A stretch of 64,000 nt of DNA, from contig NZ_VOPH01000007.1 of NCBI RefSeq assembly GCF_009765275.1, forward strand, positions 124,001-188,000, given 5' to 3'. Every line of letters starts with the position of its first letter. Position 1 is the first letter of the stretch. The stretch comes from Chachezhania sediminis (GTDB lineage Bacteria > Pseudomonadota > Alphaproteobacteria > Rhodobacterales > Rhodobacteraceae). A model generated the notes under the pieces. It saw only the letters and a program-made list of their open reading frames with translations, was not told the DNA's origin and did not search any database. A program made the position numbers and the translations under genes. Positions 9,102 to 20,785 of the stretch are shown piece after piece.

Positions 9102-9121
9102 CGGCACGGGCGCCCGTGCCG
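9102..9121 (+). terminator. Perfect 20-bp palindrome after the importer operon
   Basis: CGGCACGGGCGCCCGTGCCG begins 37 bp after the ATPase stop. It can form a very GC-rich hairpin but has no T-run. It is a plausible transcription stop or pause for the importer operon. Confidence 0.4.
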
Positions 9122-9135
9122 TCCCGACTGCACTG

Positions 9136-9157
9136 CCCGGGCAGGTTTCTGCCCGGG
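9136..9157 (+). terminator. Second hairpin after the importer operon
   Basis: CCCGGGCAG, loop GTTT, CTGCCCGGG gives a perfect 9-bp stem just after the 9102 palindrome. No T-run follows. The two in tandem look like an end-of-operon structure. Confidence 0.4.
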
Positions 9158-9370
9158 GGCCGATATGACCCGCGCGGGCCGGCGCTACGCCTGGGAAGTT
9201 TCCGTTGCCCGTCGGGAAAACCGGCGCCCGGAGCACGCGGCCGCGCGCATAAAGGTCGGAAAATTTAATGTATCGACATACGTGAAGGCGGTTGTCTTGA
9301 GGTGAGGTGAAAGCCGAATTCACCCAGTCAAATCGAGCTACCTCCCATCTCTTGCTCAGGGTCTGGCCTG

Positions 9371-9532
9371 ATGTTCGCCAGCCTTGTCGTCGTTGTGCTG
9401 TTTGCCGGACATCTCCTGATCGCCGAGCGGACGGGGAGGCTCTTTAACAGCCGTCGTGCGCGTCGTCGCATGGGGTATGCGGCTGGCGGCTCCATGATCG
9501 GCGGCAGCGCGGTGACGGCGGTCACGGGCTAG
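9371..9532 (+). pseudogene. C-terminal remnant resembling a LysE/RhtB exporter
   Basis: A 53-residue frame starts MFASLVVVVLFAGHLLIAER and continues TGRLFNSRRARRRMGYAAGG before GSMIGGSAVTAVTG. A hydrophobic helix, a basic RRARRRM turn and a small glycine-rich end resemble the last part of LysE/RhtB amino acid exporters. The other ~150 residues are absent upstream. The rest of 9065-9783 holds no recognisable gene. Could also be an unrelated small membrane peptide. Confidence 0.4.
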
Positions 9533-9783
9533 CCGTCGCTTCATGGCCGGGCAGGGGGCCCGGAAGCCAGTCGCGCAGACTTCCGGTCGCGGTCGCGGCT
9601 TCCTCTCCCATGCGGGAGACGAAATACTTGGCCCATTCCAGCGGAACGGCAACGGACGCGAGACACGGCACCTTGCCTGCAGCAACCTCCCGCGCAGCCA
9701 GAAGCCGCCGCGCAATGGCAACGCCCTGAAGGCTCTGCCGCTGGGCTCCGTTCGGGATCAGTCTGCGTCCTGCCGGAGCTGCG

Positions 9784-10674
9784 TCACTGCGATTGTCCTG
9801 CCCGGGCCTCAAGGGCGCGGATCACGGTTATCATGTCCTGCGCGTGGTATCCCATCTTCTCTGTCGTCTCGTACAAGCCTGCGCAAATCTCCATCAGCGG
9901 ATGGGCGGTGCCGGCGGCCTTTGCGGCCTCGACGACCAGACGGCTGTTTTTCAGCACGTCCGAAATGCCAGCCTGTCGGCTGAAGTCGCGGCGGCAGAGC
10001 TTGTCGATCTTCACGCGGGAGACGTCGCTGGCCATCGGACCGGCGTTGAGAATGTCGGCGAAGCTGTCCATGTCGAGCCCATGGCGCGCGGCGAAATGCG
10101 CGGCCTCGGCAAGGCCGGTGACCATGGTGATCAGGAAGGTGTTGACCGCCAGCTTCATCTGGAGGGCGGCGGGTACCGCGCCGCAGTCGAAAAGCTGCTT
10201 GCAGATCGGCGAGAGCAGGGGGCGCAGGCGCTCGATCTCCTCGCGCGGGCCGGCGAGCATGCCGACAAGCTGTCCCGCTTCCGCCGGTTTTCGAGAGCCC
10301 GAGACCGGCGCCTCGACAAAGCACCCGCCTGCCGTGGTGATGTCTTGCGACAGGTGAAAGGAGTAATCAGCCGCGGTCGTACCCATCGAGACGACGCAAT
10401 GCCCGGCGACGCGGTGTGCAAAGGCCTCGGTGCCGCGGCCCAGCACGGCATCGGTCGCGGCCGCATTTTCCAGCATCAGGAACACCGTGGTACAGCGGTC
10501 GAAAAGGTCGCCCGCATCGGCCGCCACCACGGCCCCGGCCTCTCTCAAAGGCGCGGTTCGCTCTGGCGTCCGGTTCCACACCATCAGCGGCTGTCCCGCA
10601 CGGCAGAGGTTGAGGGCCATCGGCCCGCCCATGGTTCCCAGGCCGATGAAGCCGATTTGGTCCTGTGGTTTCAT
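9784..10674 (-). CDS. NAD(P)-dependent oxidoreductase, 3-hydroxyisobutyrate dehydrogenase family
   Basis: Beta-hydroxyacid dehydrogenase of 296 residues. The Rossmann motif is IGFIGLGTMGGPMALNL at the N-terminus. The substrate-binding EAPVSGS is near residue 125, and the catalytic lysine lies in LQMKLAVNTFL near 170. The C-terminal helical domain ends LEARAGQSQ. The start at 10674 has GGAG about 9 bases upstream; an in-frame ATG at 10686 is less well spaced. Substrate is not determined: hydroxyisobutyrate, tartronate semialdehyde and related acids are possible. It stands alone, divergent from the thi operon. Confidence 0.82.
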   Translation of the reverse strand: MKPQDQIGFIGLGTMGGPMALNLCRAGQPLMVWNRTPERTAPLREAGAVVAADAGDLFDRCTTVFLMLENAAATDAVLGRGTEAFAHRVAGHCVVSMGTTAADYSFHLSQDITTAGGCFVEAPVSGSRKPAEAGQLVGMLAGPREEIERLRPLLSPICKQLFDCGAVPAALQMKLAVNTFLITMVTGLAEAAHFAARHGLDMDSFADILNAGPMASDVSRVKIDKLCRRDFSRQAGISDVLKNSRLVVEAAKAAGTAHPLMEICAGLYETTEKMGYHAQDMITVIRALEARAGQSQ

Positions 10675-10825
10675 GACTGTCTCCATCCGCCTCGGGAGGC
10701 AGGCTAGCTGACCTGGACCCGTTGGAATAACGAAATGATCTGAACTTCGGGTTCCGAAATTCGGGTAGGTTGGCGCGTCGGATATGTTGACATCGGCGCG
10801 TTTGCCGCGCAGCTTGTCGACACTC

Positions 10826-13648
<2,823 letters not shown>

Positions 13649-13652
<4 letters not shown>

Positions 13653-14287
13653 GACGTTGTCCGGACCTGTCGCTTTACCTCGTGCTCGATCCCGGCCTCT
13701 GCGCCGGTGTCGGCATGGTCGCCACGGCCCGCGCCGCCATGGCGGGCGGGGCCACGGTGGTGCAGCTGCGCGACAAGACGGCCGATACCGCGCGGATGAT
13801 CGAGACGGGGCGCGCGCTGAAGGCCGCGCTGGCGGGGACCGGTGCGGCGCTGATCGTGAACGATGACGTGGAGGCGGCGATCCAGATCGGCGCTGACGGA
13901 CTGCACATCGGGCAGGGCGACATGGCTGTGGCCGAGGCACGGGCACGGATCGGCGCGGCGATGGTGTTGGGCCTGTCGGTCGAGACGCCGGCTCTGGCCG
14001 CAGCGGTCGACCCGGCGTTGGTCGACTACATCGGTGCAGGCCCGGTTTTTGCCACGCCGTCCAAGCTGGATCACAAGACGCCGGTGGGCTTTGACGGGCT
14101 GGCGGCGCAGGTCGCGGCCAGCCCGGTGCCTGCCGTGGCCATCGGCGGGTTGAAGGCCGACCACGTGGCGCAGGCCCTGAAGGCCGGGGCGCGGGGCGTC
14201 GCGGTGGTTTCGGCCATCTGCGGTCAACCGGACCCCGAGGCCGCCGCTCGCGCCCTTAGGGACAGGATCGACGCCCTAACCGCCTGA
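13649..14287 (+). CDS. thiE: Thiamine-phosphate synthase ThiE
   Basis: Joins HMP pyrophosphate and thiazole phosphate to thiamine phosphate. 212 residues, TIM barrel, with VVQLRDKTADTARMI, LIVNDDVEAAIQIGADGLHI and GQGDM as family motifs, then GAGPVFATPSKLDHKTPVG. It ends 12 bp inside the convergent thiD. Confidence 0.94.
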
Positions 14288-15082
14288 GCCCCAGAGCGCG
14301 TGGAAGTGATGCACCGGCCCGTGGCCGTGGCCCACGTCCAGCGCGTCGCTTTGGGCGAGCGCGGCGTGCAGGTAGGCCTTGGCGCGTTCCACGGCCTCGG
14401 GCATGTCGTGATGCGGCAGAAGCGCGGCGATGGCCGAGGACAGGGTGCAGCCGGTGCCATGATCGTTGGTCGTGGCGATGCGCGGGGCCTTCAGTGCCCG
14501 GGTGCCGTCCGGCCCGGCCAGAAGGTCGGTGCTGTCCGCCCCCGCCAGGTGCCCGCCCTTGAGCAGGACATAGTCGGAGCCGAGCGCCAGGAGGTCGGGC
14601 AGGGCGGCCTGCATCGTCTCGGCGGTCCAACTGTCGTCGCGACCCAGCAGCACGGCGGCTTCGGGCAGGTTCGGTGTGATGACGCGGGCCAGCGGCACAA
14701 GCGCCTCGCGCACCGCCGAGACCGCCTCGGGGTCGAGCAGCGCGTGACCGCTTTTTGCCACCATCACCGGGTCGAGCACGATGTTGCGTGCCCCGTGATG
14801 GCGCAGCCGGTCGGCCACGGCGCGGGCGATCCCGGCATTGGCGATCATGCCGATTTTCACCGCGTCGATGCGCACGTCGTCCAGCACCGCATCGATCTGA
14901 TCGGCGACGAAATCCGGATCGAGCGCCTGAAAAGACCGGACACCGCAGGTGTTTTGCGCGACCACGGCGGTGACCACCGAACAGGCATAGGCCCCAAGCG
15001 CCGACATGGCCTTGATGTCGGCCTGGATGCCTGCGCCGCCCGAAGGGTCGGTGCCTGCGATGGTCAGGACATTGGCGATCAT
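14276..15082 (-). CDS. thiD: Hydroxymethylpyrimidine/phosphomethylpyrimidine kinase ThiD
   Basis: Phosphorylates HMP and HMP-P to HMP-PP. 268 residues starting MIANVLTIAGTDPSGGAGIQ. GGHLAGADSTDLL and the anion-hole NDHGTGCTLSSAIAA are ribokinase-family landmarks. It is ATGA-coupled to the Nudix gene upstream and convergent with thiE. Longer upstream in-frame starts lie inside the Nudix gene. Confidence 0.95.
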   Translation of the reverse strand: MIANVLTIAGTDPSGGAGIQADIKAMSALGAYACSVVTAVVAQNTCGVRSFQALDPDFVADQIDAVLDDVRIDAVKIGMIANAGIARAVADRLRHHGARNIVLDPVMVAKSGHALLDPEAVSAVREALVPLARVITPNLPEAAVLLGRDDSWTAETMQAALPDLLALGSDYVLLKGGHLAGADSTDLLAGPDGTRALKAPRIATTNDHGTGCTLSSAIAALLPHHDMPEAVERAKAYLHAALAQSDALDVGHGHGPVHHFHALWGSGG

Positions 15083-15528
15083 GACGGCACCTCCGACATC
15101 AGGGCGGCGGCTTGGTCCGCGACCTCGGCCACATCGAGGCTTAGCGCGAGGCTGGGGTCGTTCAGCGCGCCCAGATCGAACCACCGCGCCTCCAGCGCGT
15201 CGTCCCCCGCAACCGGCTCTCCGGCCGTCCATCGCAACAGCACGGCAATCAGGATGAAGTGTCTGCGCAGGGTGCCGGCGTCGTCGTGGTCGAACGCGTC
15301 GACTGCCGTGAACACGCGGAGCGGCTTTGCGGTAACGCCGGTTTCCTCCGCCAGTTCTCTGGCTGCGGCGTCGAATAGGGTCTCGCCCTGATCGATCTTT
15401 CCACCCGGAAATCCCCAGCGTCCCGCATCGGGCGGATTTGCGCGGCGAACAAGAAGCACCTGGTTGTCGCGTATGACGGCGGCGATGGTCGCCGAAATCG
15501 GGCGAGGGTCTATGGGTGGAGATGGCAA
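15079..15528 (-). CDS. Nudix hydrolase in the thiamine cluster
   Basis: 149-residue Nudix protein with a complete box: G at the start of GKIDQGETLFDAAARELAEE, then TGV. It lies directly behind a TPP riboswitch and is coupled to thiD. It probably hydrolyses a phosphorylated intermediate or damaged thiamine-pathway metabolite (for example an HMP-PP or TPP analogue), inferred from position only. A general ADP-ribose or nucleotide pyrophosphatase is the alternative. Confidence 0.85.
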   Translation of the reverse strand: MPSPPIDPRPISATIAAVIRDNQVLLVRRANPPDAGRWGFPGGKIDQGETLFDAAARELAEETGVTAKPLRVFTAVDAFDHDDAGTLRRHFILIAVLLRWTAGEPVAGDDALEARWFDLGALNDPSLALSLDVAEVADQAAALMSEVPS

Positions 15529-15577
15529 GTCGGCCTCGTGATTCTGAGGCCGGCAAGGGCAAGAGAGCGCTGCGATC

Positions 15578-15685
15578 CTGTCCCTTCGCCGGCATGATCC
15601 GGATCAGGTTCAAAGGGTCACCGCGCTGCCCGACGATCCTGCGACCGACGCGCCAGCGATATCTCAGCCCCTTGCCGGGACACCC
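15578..15685 (-). promoter_or_regulatory. TPP riboswitch upstream of Nudix-thiD
   Basis: Read on the minus strand: GGGGTGTCCCGGCAAGGGGC then CTGAGAT, and TGAACCTGATCCGGATCATG followed by GCGAAGGGACA. These are the full THI-box elements. Its 5' edge touches the stop codon of the LysR gene (15686), so the promoter must lie inside that gene or upstream of it. Confidence 0.93.
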
Positions 15686-16612
15686 CTAGGTGGCGCGCAT
15701 CCTATCAGGATGGCGCCCGAAATCAACGCTGCCCGCGCTGCGTATTCCCGGGGCCAGATGCTTGAGTGTCTCTTCCCGCAGCACTTGCGCGAGCCTTTCT
15801 GCAAAACGCGACAGGTTCGGCGCCCGCAACAGGCGCACCTCGATATTCGGCAATTCCGGCAGGCCAAGGGCGGGGCCGACGCAGGCGATATCCTCCGGTC
15901 TGCCGTGATCCGTCCGCACGGCGATGCCCAGCCCGCTGCGCAGACCGGCCCAGACGGCGGGCAGGCTCGGCGTGGTGAGCGCGGCGCGCCAGCGTGTCTG
16001 GCTGTGGTCCAGCGCAGCAAGCATGGCCTGACGAAACAGGCAGGGGTGGTTGAACATGATCAGGGGCAGGGGGTCTGCGGCGTTCCTATCCATCAGATCG
16101 CGATGCGCCAGCCAGCGCATGGGGTGGTCGCACAGGGTTTCGCCTTCGGCAGAGCTGCCCGGTCGGAAGAAGGCGATCGCGGCGTCAATGCGCCCTGCAC
16201 GGACCTCTTCGGCGAGCCTGTGGTTTTCTCCGGCCTGCACGTCGACATGCACGTTTTCCACCTCCTGTCCGAACCTGCCAAGTGTTGCTGGCATCACGTC
16301 ATCGAAGAAATCCTGAGGTAAACCAAGTCGAACGGAGGCCGAGCCTGCCGCCGCGCCAACCGAGAGCGCGGCTTCGTCATTCAGCGCGACGATACGTCGG
16401 GCATAGGCGATGAAAGCTTCACCCGCTTCGGTCGGGACCAGGCCGCGCCCCTTGCGTACGAACAGTGTTGTGCCCGCCTGCTGTTCCAGCTTCTTGAGAT
16501 GCATGCTGACGGCGGATTGGGAGCGGCCGAGCTGAACGGCAGCGCGCGCGAAGCTTCCCAGGTCCGAGCCAACGACGACCGTCCGGAGCGCGTCCATGTC
16601 AAAGCTGGGCAT
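15686..16612 (-). CDS. LysR-family transcriptional regulator
   Basis: 308 residues. The N-terminal winged helix-turn-helix includes SDLGSFARAAVQLGRSQSAV and MHLKKLEQQAGTTLF (residues about 15-50). The C-terminal effector domain is intact, ending RHPDRMRAT. Its target is unknown. The stop abuts the riboswitch of Nudix-thiD on the same strand, so LysR transcription may read into thiD. Confidence 0.87.
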   Translation of the reverse strand: MPSFDMDALRTVVVGSDLGSFARAAVQLGRSQSAVSMHLKKLEQQAGTTLFVRKGRGLVPTEAGEAFIAYARRIVALNDEAALSVGAAAGSASVRLGLPQDFFDDVMPATLGRFGQEVENVHVDVQAGENHRLAEEVRAGRIDAAIAFFRPGSSAEGETLCDHPMRWLAHRDLMDRNAADPLPLIMFNHPCLFRQAMLAALDHSQTRWRAALTTPSLPAVWAGLRSGLGIAVRTDHGRPEDIACVGPALGLPELPNIEVRLLRAPNLSRFAERLAQVLREETLKHLAPGIRSAGSVDFGRHPDRMRAT

Positions 16613-17103
16613 GAGTTTCGCTTTTCGAAAGCTGAGGTGTCGATATATTTGTTATTCTTAAGTCATAGCCCGGCGTACTCTACCGCTCAAGAGAACGCTG
16701 CTCTCGCAGCACGCGATTTCACTGCAGTCGAAGTAGAACTTATGGCGGGGCTGTTGCGCAAATACTGCGATGGATTCATCTCGTGACGCCAGTACGGTGG
16801 CTGGGGTGCGTGAGCACACCGACACTCCTGCCCTGCAAGAGCAGGAGCAGGCCAGCCTTGAACCAAGCGCTGAAGTGCCGTGGCTTGCGGATGATCTGGT
16901 CCTGACCCTGGTTTCCCAGACGCCCACCTCGGTTGGTTTCGGCTGTCTTGTCTGGAAATCAACGGGCGATAGCATTCCGTTGCTCGAATGTTCGCGCTTC
17001 GCGTTGCAGAATAGTTCGATGTATTCGAACACGTCCTGCCTGGCCGCACCGCGGGTCGGGTGACGCTGGTATTCCGAAGAACGCTCCACACTGAACACTT
17101 GAA
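16613..17103. other. Non-coding stretch with a possible IS end
   Basis: About 490 bp without a convincing gene. GGGGCTGTTGCGCAAATA (from about 16746) resembles the ends of IS5/IS6-group insertion sequences. The flanking frames give no recognisable transposase domain, so this is at most a fragment. The first ~60 bp should contain the LysR promoter. Confidence 0.35.
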
Positions 17104-17126
17104 ATGTACGTCGATTGGGCGTACAT
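17104..17126. promoter_or_regulatory. Inverted repeat before the toxin-antitoxin pair
   Basis: ATGTACG, nine bases, CGTACAT: perfect 7-bp arms, 26 bp before the antitoxin start. This is the expected place for an autoregulatory operator of a TacA-type antitoxin. Confidence 0.5.
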
Positions 17127-17152
17127 GCTGGGCAATGAAACTGGAGGCGGCC

Positions 17153-17461
17153 ATGCTTGGTTTCCACGACACCACGCGCGCGATCGACGAGCGGAACGAG
17201 GCCCGGATGAACTTTCGGACCAAGCCGCGTATCAAGAGCGCAATCCAGCAGGCCGCGGCGCTGTCTGGTGTGGACGACTCTGTCTTCACGATGAATGCGG
17301 CTTACCAGGCGGCTCTGGCGACGATTTCGGCGCACGAACGCACGGTATTGCAGCCGGTCGATCACGACGCGTTTTTCACCGCCCTGGACACACCTGCCGA
17401 ACCTACCGATGCGTTGCGTGGGGCGTTTCGTCGGCATAGCGAGTCTGTCACTTCGCGATAA
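17153..17461 (+). CDS. tacA: DUF1778/TacA-type antitoxin
   Basis: 102-residue protein with an N-terminal ribbon-helix-helix segment (RMNFRTKPRIKSAIQQAAAL, then SGVDDSVFTMNAAYQAAL) and a C-terminal tail that would wrap the toxin (LQPVDHDAFFTALDTPAEPT). Such antitoxins neutralise a GNAT toxin and repress the operon. The start at 17153 has GGAGG five bases upstream; an ATG at 17135 is possible. The stop overlaps the toxin start (TAATG). The symbol follows the family, not orthology. Confidence 0.82.
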   Translation: MLGFHDTTRAIDERNEARMNFRTKPRIKSAIQQAAALSGVDDSVFTMNAAYQAALATISAHERTVLQPVDHDAFFTALDTPAEPTDALRGAFRRHSESVTSR

Positions 17462-18033
17462 TGGCGGCACCAGAGTCTGCGGGCAACGTCATCGAGCCTT
17501 TCGATCCTTCCCGGCATGATCGAAAGGCCTTTTCTTGCGGCGTCGAACAGGTCGACAACTATTTCCAGAAGACGGCGAACAAGCTCGCCAAGGCGGACAA
17601 CGTTCGTCTCTATGTCATGGTTGCCGCCGATGGTGCCGTGATCGGCTTCTACGCCCTCAACGCCCATGCCGTCGACTATGGTGAACTGCCCGCAAAGTAT
17701 GCTCGCACCCGTCCGGCGCATGGTAGCATTCCCGCAGCCTACATCTCGATGATCGGGCGCGACCAGAAGTTCCGCGGAGGCAGTTACGGCGGTGATCTTC
17801 TGGTCGACGCCTTGCGCCGGATCTCTGCAGCTGCGGACGCGATCGGTGTCGCGGTCGTCATGCTGGACGTGCTCGATTGTGGCGATCCCGAAAGGGTCGC
17901 GCGCCGGAAGGCGCTCTATGAAAGTTACGGGTTTCAGTCGTTGCCTTCGAATCCGCTGCGGATGTTCATGCCTGTAAGCGTCGTGCGGAAGCTTATCGCC
18001 GAGGCGAACGGCATCACGACCGATCGGCCCTGA
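17461..18033 (+). CDS. tacT: GNAT acetyltransferase toxin, TacT type
   Basis: 190-residue GNAT protein. The family acetylates the amino group of aminoacyl-tRNA and stops translation. N-terminal FDPSRHDRKAFSCGVEQVDN and YFQKTAN match TacT-type toxins. The acetyl-CoA loop is at KFRGGSYGGDLLVDALRR (about residue 105). ARRKALYESYGFQSLPSNP closes the fold, with the family Tyr in KALYESYGF. No frame damage is seen. The target tRNA cannot be read from sequence. Confidence 0.83.
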   Translation: MAAPESAGNVIEPFDPSRHDRKAFSCGVEQVDNYFQKTANKLAKADNVRLYVMVAADGAVIGFYALNAHAVDYGELPAKYARTRPAHGSIPAAYISMIGRDQKFRGGSYGGDLLVDALRRISAAADAIGVAVVMLDVLDCGDPERVARRKALYESYGFQSLPSNPLRMFMPVSVVRKLIAEANGITTDRP

Positions 18034-18183
18034 GGTCCCGGCACAGCTCCCGTTTCTGCAGCGAGCTTTGCCGTTGCTGGTGGCGGCTGTCCTATACCCC
18101 GATGGTGGTACTGTCCGACAGAGGTGGTCGCTGGATTTCGGACCAGGTGTTAGGCTGTAGCGCCTGACGAAGACTGACCCGAG

Positions 18184-18488
18184 GTGACGAAACGGAAACG
18201 CTATTCAGCGGCGTTCACGGCGAAGGTGGCGGTGGCTGCGATCAAGTGCGGGAAAACCTTGGTCGAGCTGGCGCAGGATTTCGACCTGCACCCGAACCAG
18301 ATCAAGCAATGGAGGGACCAGCTTCCGGAGGGGGCGACCGGCGTATTCGGGAGACACCGAAGGGTGATCCCGCCCCGAAGCTCGACGTAAAGACCCTGCA
18401 TGCGAAGATCGGAGAGCTGACGCCGGAGAATGATTTTTTGTCCGGCGCGCTCGGCAAGGCGTGTCTGCTGCCGAGCGCAAAAAGATGA
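18184..18488 (+). pseudogene. IS3-family OrfA (helix-turn-helix), frameshifted
   Basis: MTKRKRYSAAFTAKVAVAAI and LAQDFDLHPNQIKQWRDQL form the usual OrfA helix-turn-helix. After GATGVFG the frame must shift to continue ETPKGDPAPKLDVKTLHAKI and the leucine-zipper-like GELTPENDFLSGALGKA. The start is a GTG at 18184. The natural IS3 design needs a programmed shift between orfA and orfB; this shift inside orfA is extra damage. Confidence 0.7.
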
Positions 18489-19314
18489 TCGATCGAAAGG
18501 CGAAGCTGAGCCTGTCACGCCAGGCCGAGGTCCTCGGGATCAGCCGCAGCAGTATCTATTACAAGCCGCAGCCGGTCGCGGACGCCGATCTGAAACTCAT
18601 GCACCGGATCGATCAGCAGCAAATGGAGTTCCCCTTCGCGGGGAGCCGGATGCTGAAGGGACTGCTGGTCCAGGAGGGGGTCGTCGTGAGACGCCTGAAC
18701 GTTGCCACCCTGATGAAGCGCATGGGCATCGAGGCACTGTACCGAAAGCCCAACACCTCGAAACCTGCGCCGGGCCACAAGATCTGCCCCTACCTGCTGC
18801 GAAATCTGGCTGTCACGCGTCCCAACCCTGTCTGGGCAATGGACATTACCTACATACCGATGGCCCGGGGCTTCATCTACCTCGCGGCGGTGCTCGACTG
18901 GGCCACGCGCCGCATCCTGGCATGGCGAGTGTCGATGACGCTGGACGCGGGCTTCTGCATCGAAGCGCTGGAAGAGGCCTTGGCCCGGCACGGTCGCCCG
19001 AGATATTCAACAGCGATCAGGGCAGTCGTTCACATCTACCGACTTCATCAAGGGTCTGTCTTCGCGCCAGATCAAGATCAGCATGGACGGAAAAGGCGCA
19101 TGGCGCGACGAACGTCTTCGTCGAAAGGCTGTGGCGGAGTATCAGGTACGAGGAGGTCTACCTTCGGGCCTACGCCAGCGTCGCGGAAGCACGAGCTGGC
19201 ATCAGCCGTTACATCGCCTTCTGCAACGGGCGCCGCCCCCATTCATCGCTTGACGGCTGGACACCCGATCAAGCCTACTTCAACCCGCTGCTGCCCGATC
19301 TGGCAGCGGCATAA
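18461..19314 (+). pseudogene. IS3-family OrfB DDE transposase, several frameshifts
   Basis: Begins ERKKMIDRKAKLSLSRQAEV and keeps the first catalytic Asp (NPVWAMDITYIPM). The frame shifts near 19000 to give EIFNSDQGS with the second Asp, again within a few codons (FTSTDFIKGLSSRQIKISMD), and once more before NVFVERLWRSIRYEEVYL with the catalytic Glu. At least three lesions mean no full-length transposase. Confidence 0.78.
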
Positions 19315-19552
19315 CCGAGGCGGAAAACCACTTGGAAAACGCCAGGAACCTGTTCAGAAAAAAACGAGCCACCTCTTTCCTCGCTGGACAGCCCCGCCGC
19401 AATCGACATGTTCCGGCAGCAAACCGTGGCACCTGCGTCTGTTGTGTCGGTCCGTGCATGTTTCATGAAGGGCATGGGCCTAGACCGTCAGCGAAAACCC
19501 GGCCGGAATTGGAATACGGTACTTGCGGATAAACCGGCGCCAAGACGACCAA

Positions 19553-19572
19553 GACTTAACAGCTGTTAAGTC
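19553..19572. promoter_or_regulatory. Perfect 20-bp palindrome, parS-like, at the end of the second rep module
   Basis: GACTTAACAGCTGTTAAGTC is a perfect palindrome overlapping the last codons of the decayed repC copy. Its inner pattern CTT-N4-GC-N4-AAG is close to the known repABC centromere consensus GTT-N4-GC-N4-AAC. It differs from the CCGCGG-centred sites near the first rep operon. Confidence 0.6.
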
Positions 19573-20518
19573 GCCACTTCCCGGTTCCTCAAGGCCAAGA
19601 TCACGGGGCCGCAAGAGAACGCTCCGGCCGTCGCCTTGGCGCTGAGAGCACTGAGAAAGCCGCCCGGATTTCGGATTTCGGCGAAGCGTTCCAGCATGGC
19701 GGCCACGACCACCGCTGCCTGTTCCGGACCCATCGCGTTTTGCGCCTCTTTCCACGCTGACCGGGTGATCCCCATTGCCGGTCCAACCACGGCGGCCGCA
19801 TCGAACAGCTGATGCCAATGGCGGATCGGACCGTCATGGTAATCCAGAACGGCACGGCAGCTGTCTCCGGTTCGTCCAGAAGGGCGCTGACGCGGTTCAG
19901 GGTTTCGGTCAATTCGGCGCGGATCGCCTCCAGATCGGCTTCGGACAGCTTGCGGCGCAGGGCACGAGCGGTGAGGGCGGCCATGTCCTGACATTGGTCC
20001 CACAAGCCAAGTTCCGGCCTGACCTGTGCGCCGTAGGTGGCCACGGCGACAAGGTCGCGGCGTACCAGGCTGACGGCTTCGCGCAGGCGGCGCAGGCGAT
20101 CCTCGGCGATCTGCAACTGCCGGGCCGCGTCCGCGATTTCCGCGGCACGGCGGGGCAGGGGCGCCAGGTCAAGGCCATAGGCAACCTTGCCGGTGGAATC
20201 CGATCGGGCATAGCGCTCGCCGTTGGGGCTGTCGCGGCGGTCGACCAGGCCGGTCTCGATCAGGCGCGACAGATGCCGGCGCATGGTCGAACAGGCCATG
20301 CCGTTCAGCCGTTCGCACAGTGACCGGTTCGACGGAAAGACGACGATGGCGCCGTCCCCCAGCATGTCCTGCGGATGAAAGCTGAGAAGTGCCTGAAGCA
20401 CCGTCAGTTCGGGATCCGACAGGCCGAAGATGCGGCCCGCCTTCGACAGATTTCGCAGCAGCTCCCACTTGTTGACGGCGGGTCCAGATGCGCGGGCAGC
20501 ACGATCCCGCCTGGCCAC
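19566..20518 (-). pseudogene. Second RepC replication initiator, frameshifted and internally shortened
   Basis: The N-terminal RepC domain is clear: NKWELLRNLSKAGRIFGLSD, FPSNRSLCERLNGMACSTMR and RRDSPNGERYARSD. After EPETAA (about 19855) the frame must change. It then gives the typical RepC C-terminus HDGPIRHWHQLFDAAAVV, GITRSAWKEAQNAMGPEQAA and AMLERFAEIRNPGGFL. The linker normally joining these two parts is missing, so an out-of-frame internal deletion is likely. Start codon is a GTG. It belongs to a broken repABC set with the two genes upstream. Confidence 0.82.
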
Positions 20519-20785
20519 CAGATGGGCGTGTTAGATCGGCCGCTGAAACGGCGACAGGGGAACATAGCCCATTCTTCGTTCACGAAGGCAAAACTCTAGA
20601 GGTCCGCGAATCGCTTTGGCTTGCGGGTTGGCCATCTGCTCGCTACTGCCAGAGGTGCCAAAACTGAGTTTGGTTGCGAGCTGATGCCGTGACGAAACCC
20701 TGTGAAAAGGTCTCGTGAAGCTGGCTTTGCGGGGCTTTTTTCTATTCTGCCTGTATCGTGCCTCCTTGTTGTTGACTGCTCATGC
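20519..20785. other. Spacer between second repB and repC copies, possible antisense RNA region
   Basis: In repABC systems this gap encodes the counter-transcribed RNA. On the plus strand (antisense to this module) GCGGGGC followed by TTTTTT at about 20731-20741 could end such an RNA. No promoter could be fixed with confidence and no protein gene is seen. Confidence 0.3.

Larger units (their letters stand above)
18105..19395 (+). mobile_element. Decayed IS3-family insertion sequence
   Basis: An orfA/orfB pair of IS3 type lies between imperfect ends: CTGTCCGAC...AGAGGTGG on the left (about 18114) and the inverse CCACCTCT...GGACAG on the right (about 19370-19393). Both reading frames carry frameshifts, so the element should be immobile. 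Boundaries are approximate and no target duplication could be assigned. Confidence 0.7.

Noticed and set aside
9102-9157. Tandem hairpins as an integron attC or phage attachment site
   Set aside because: No integrase, no conserved attC core bases, and the position right after an operon end fits termination better.
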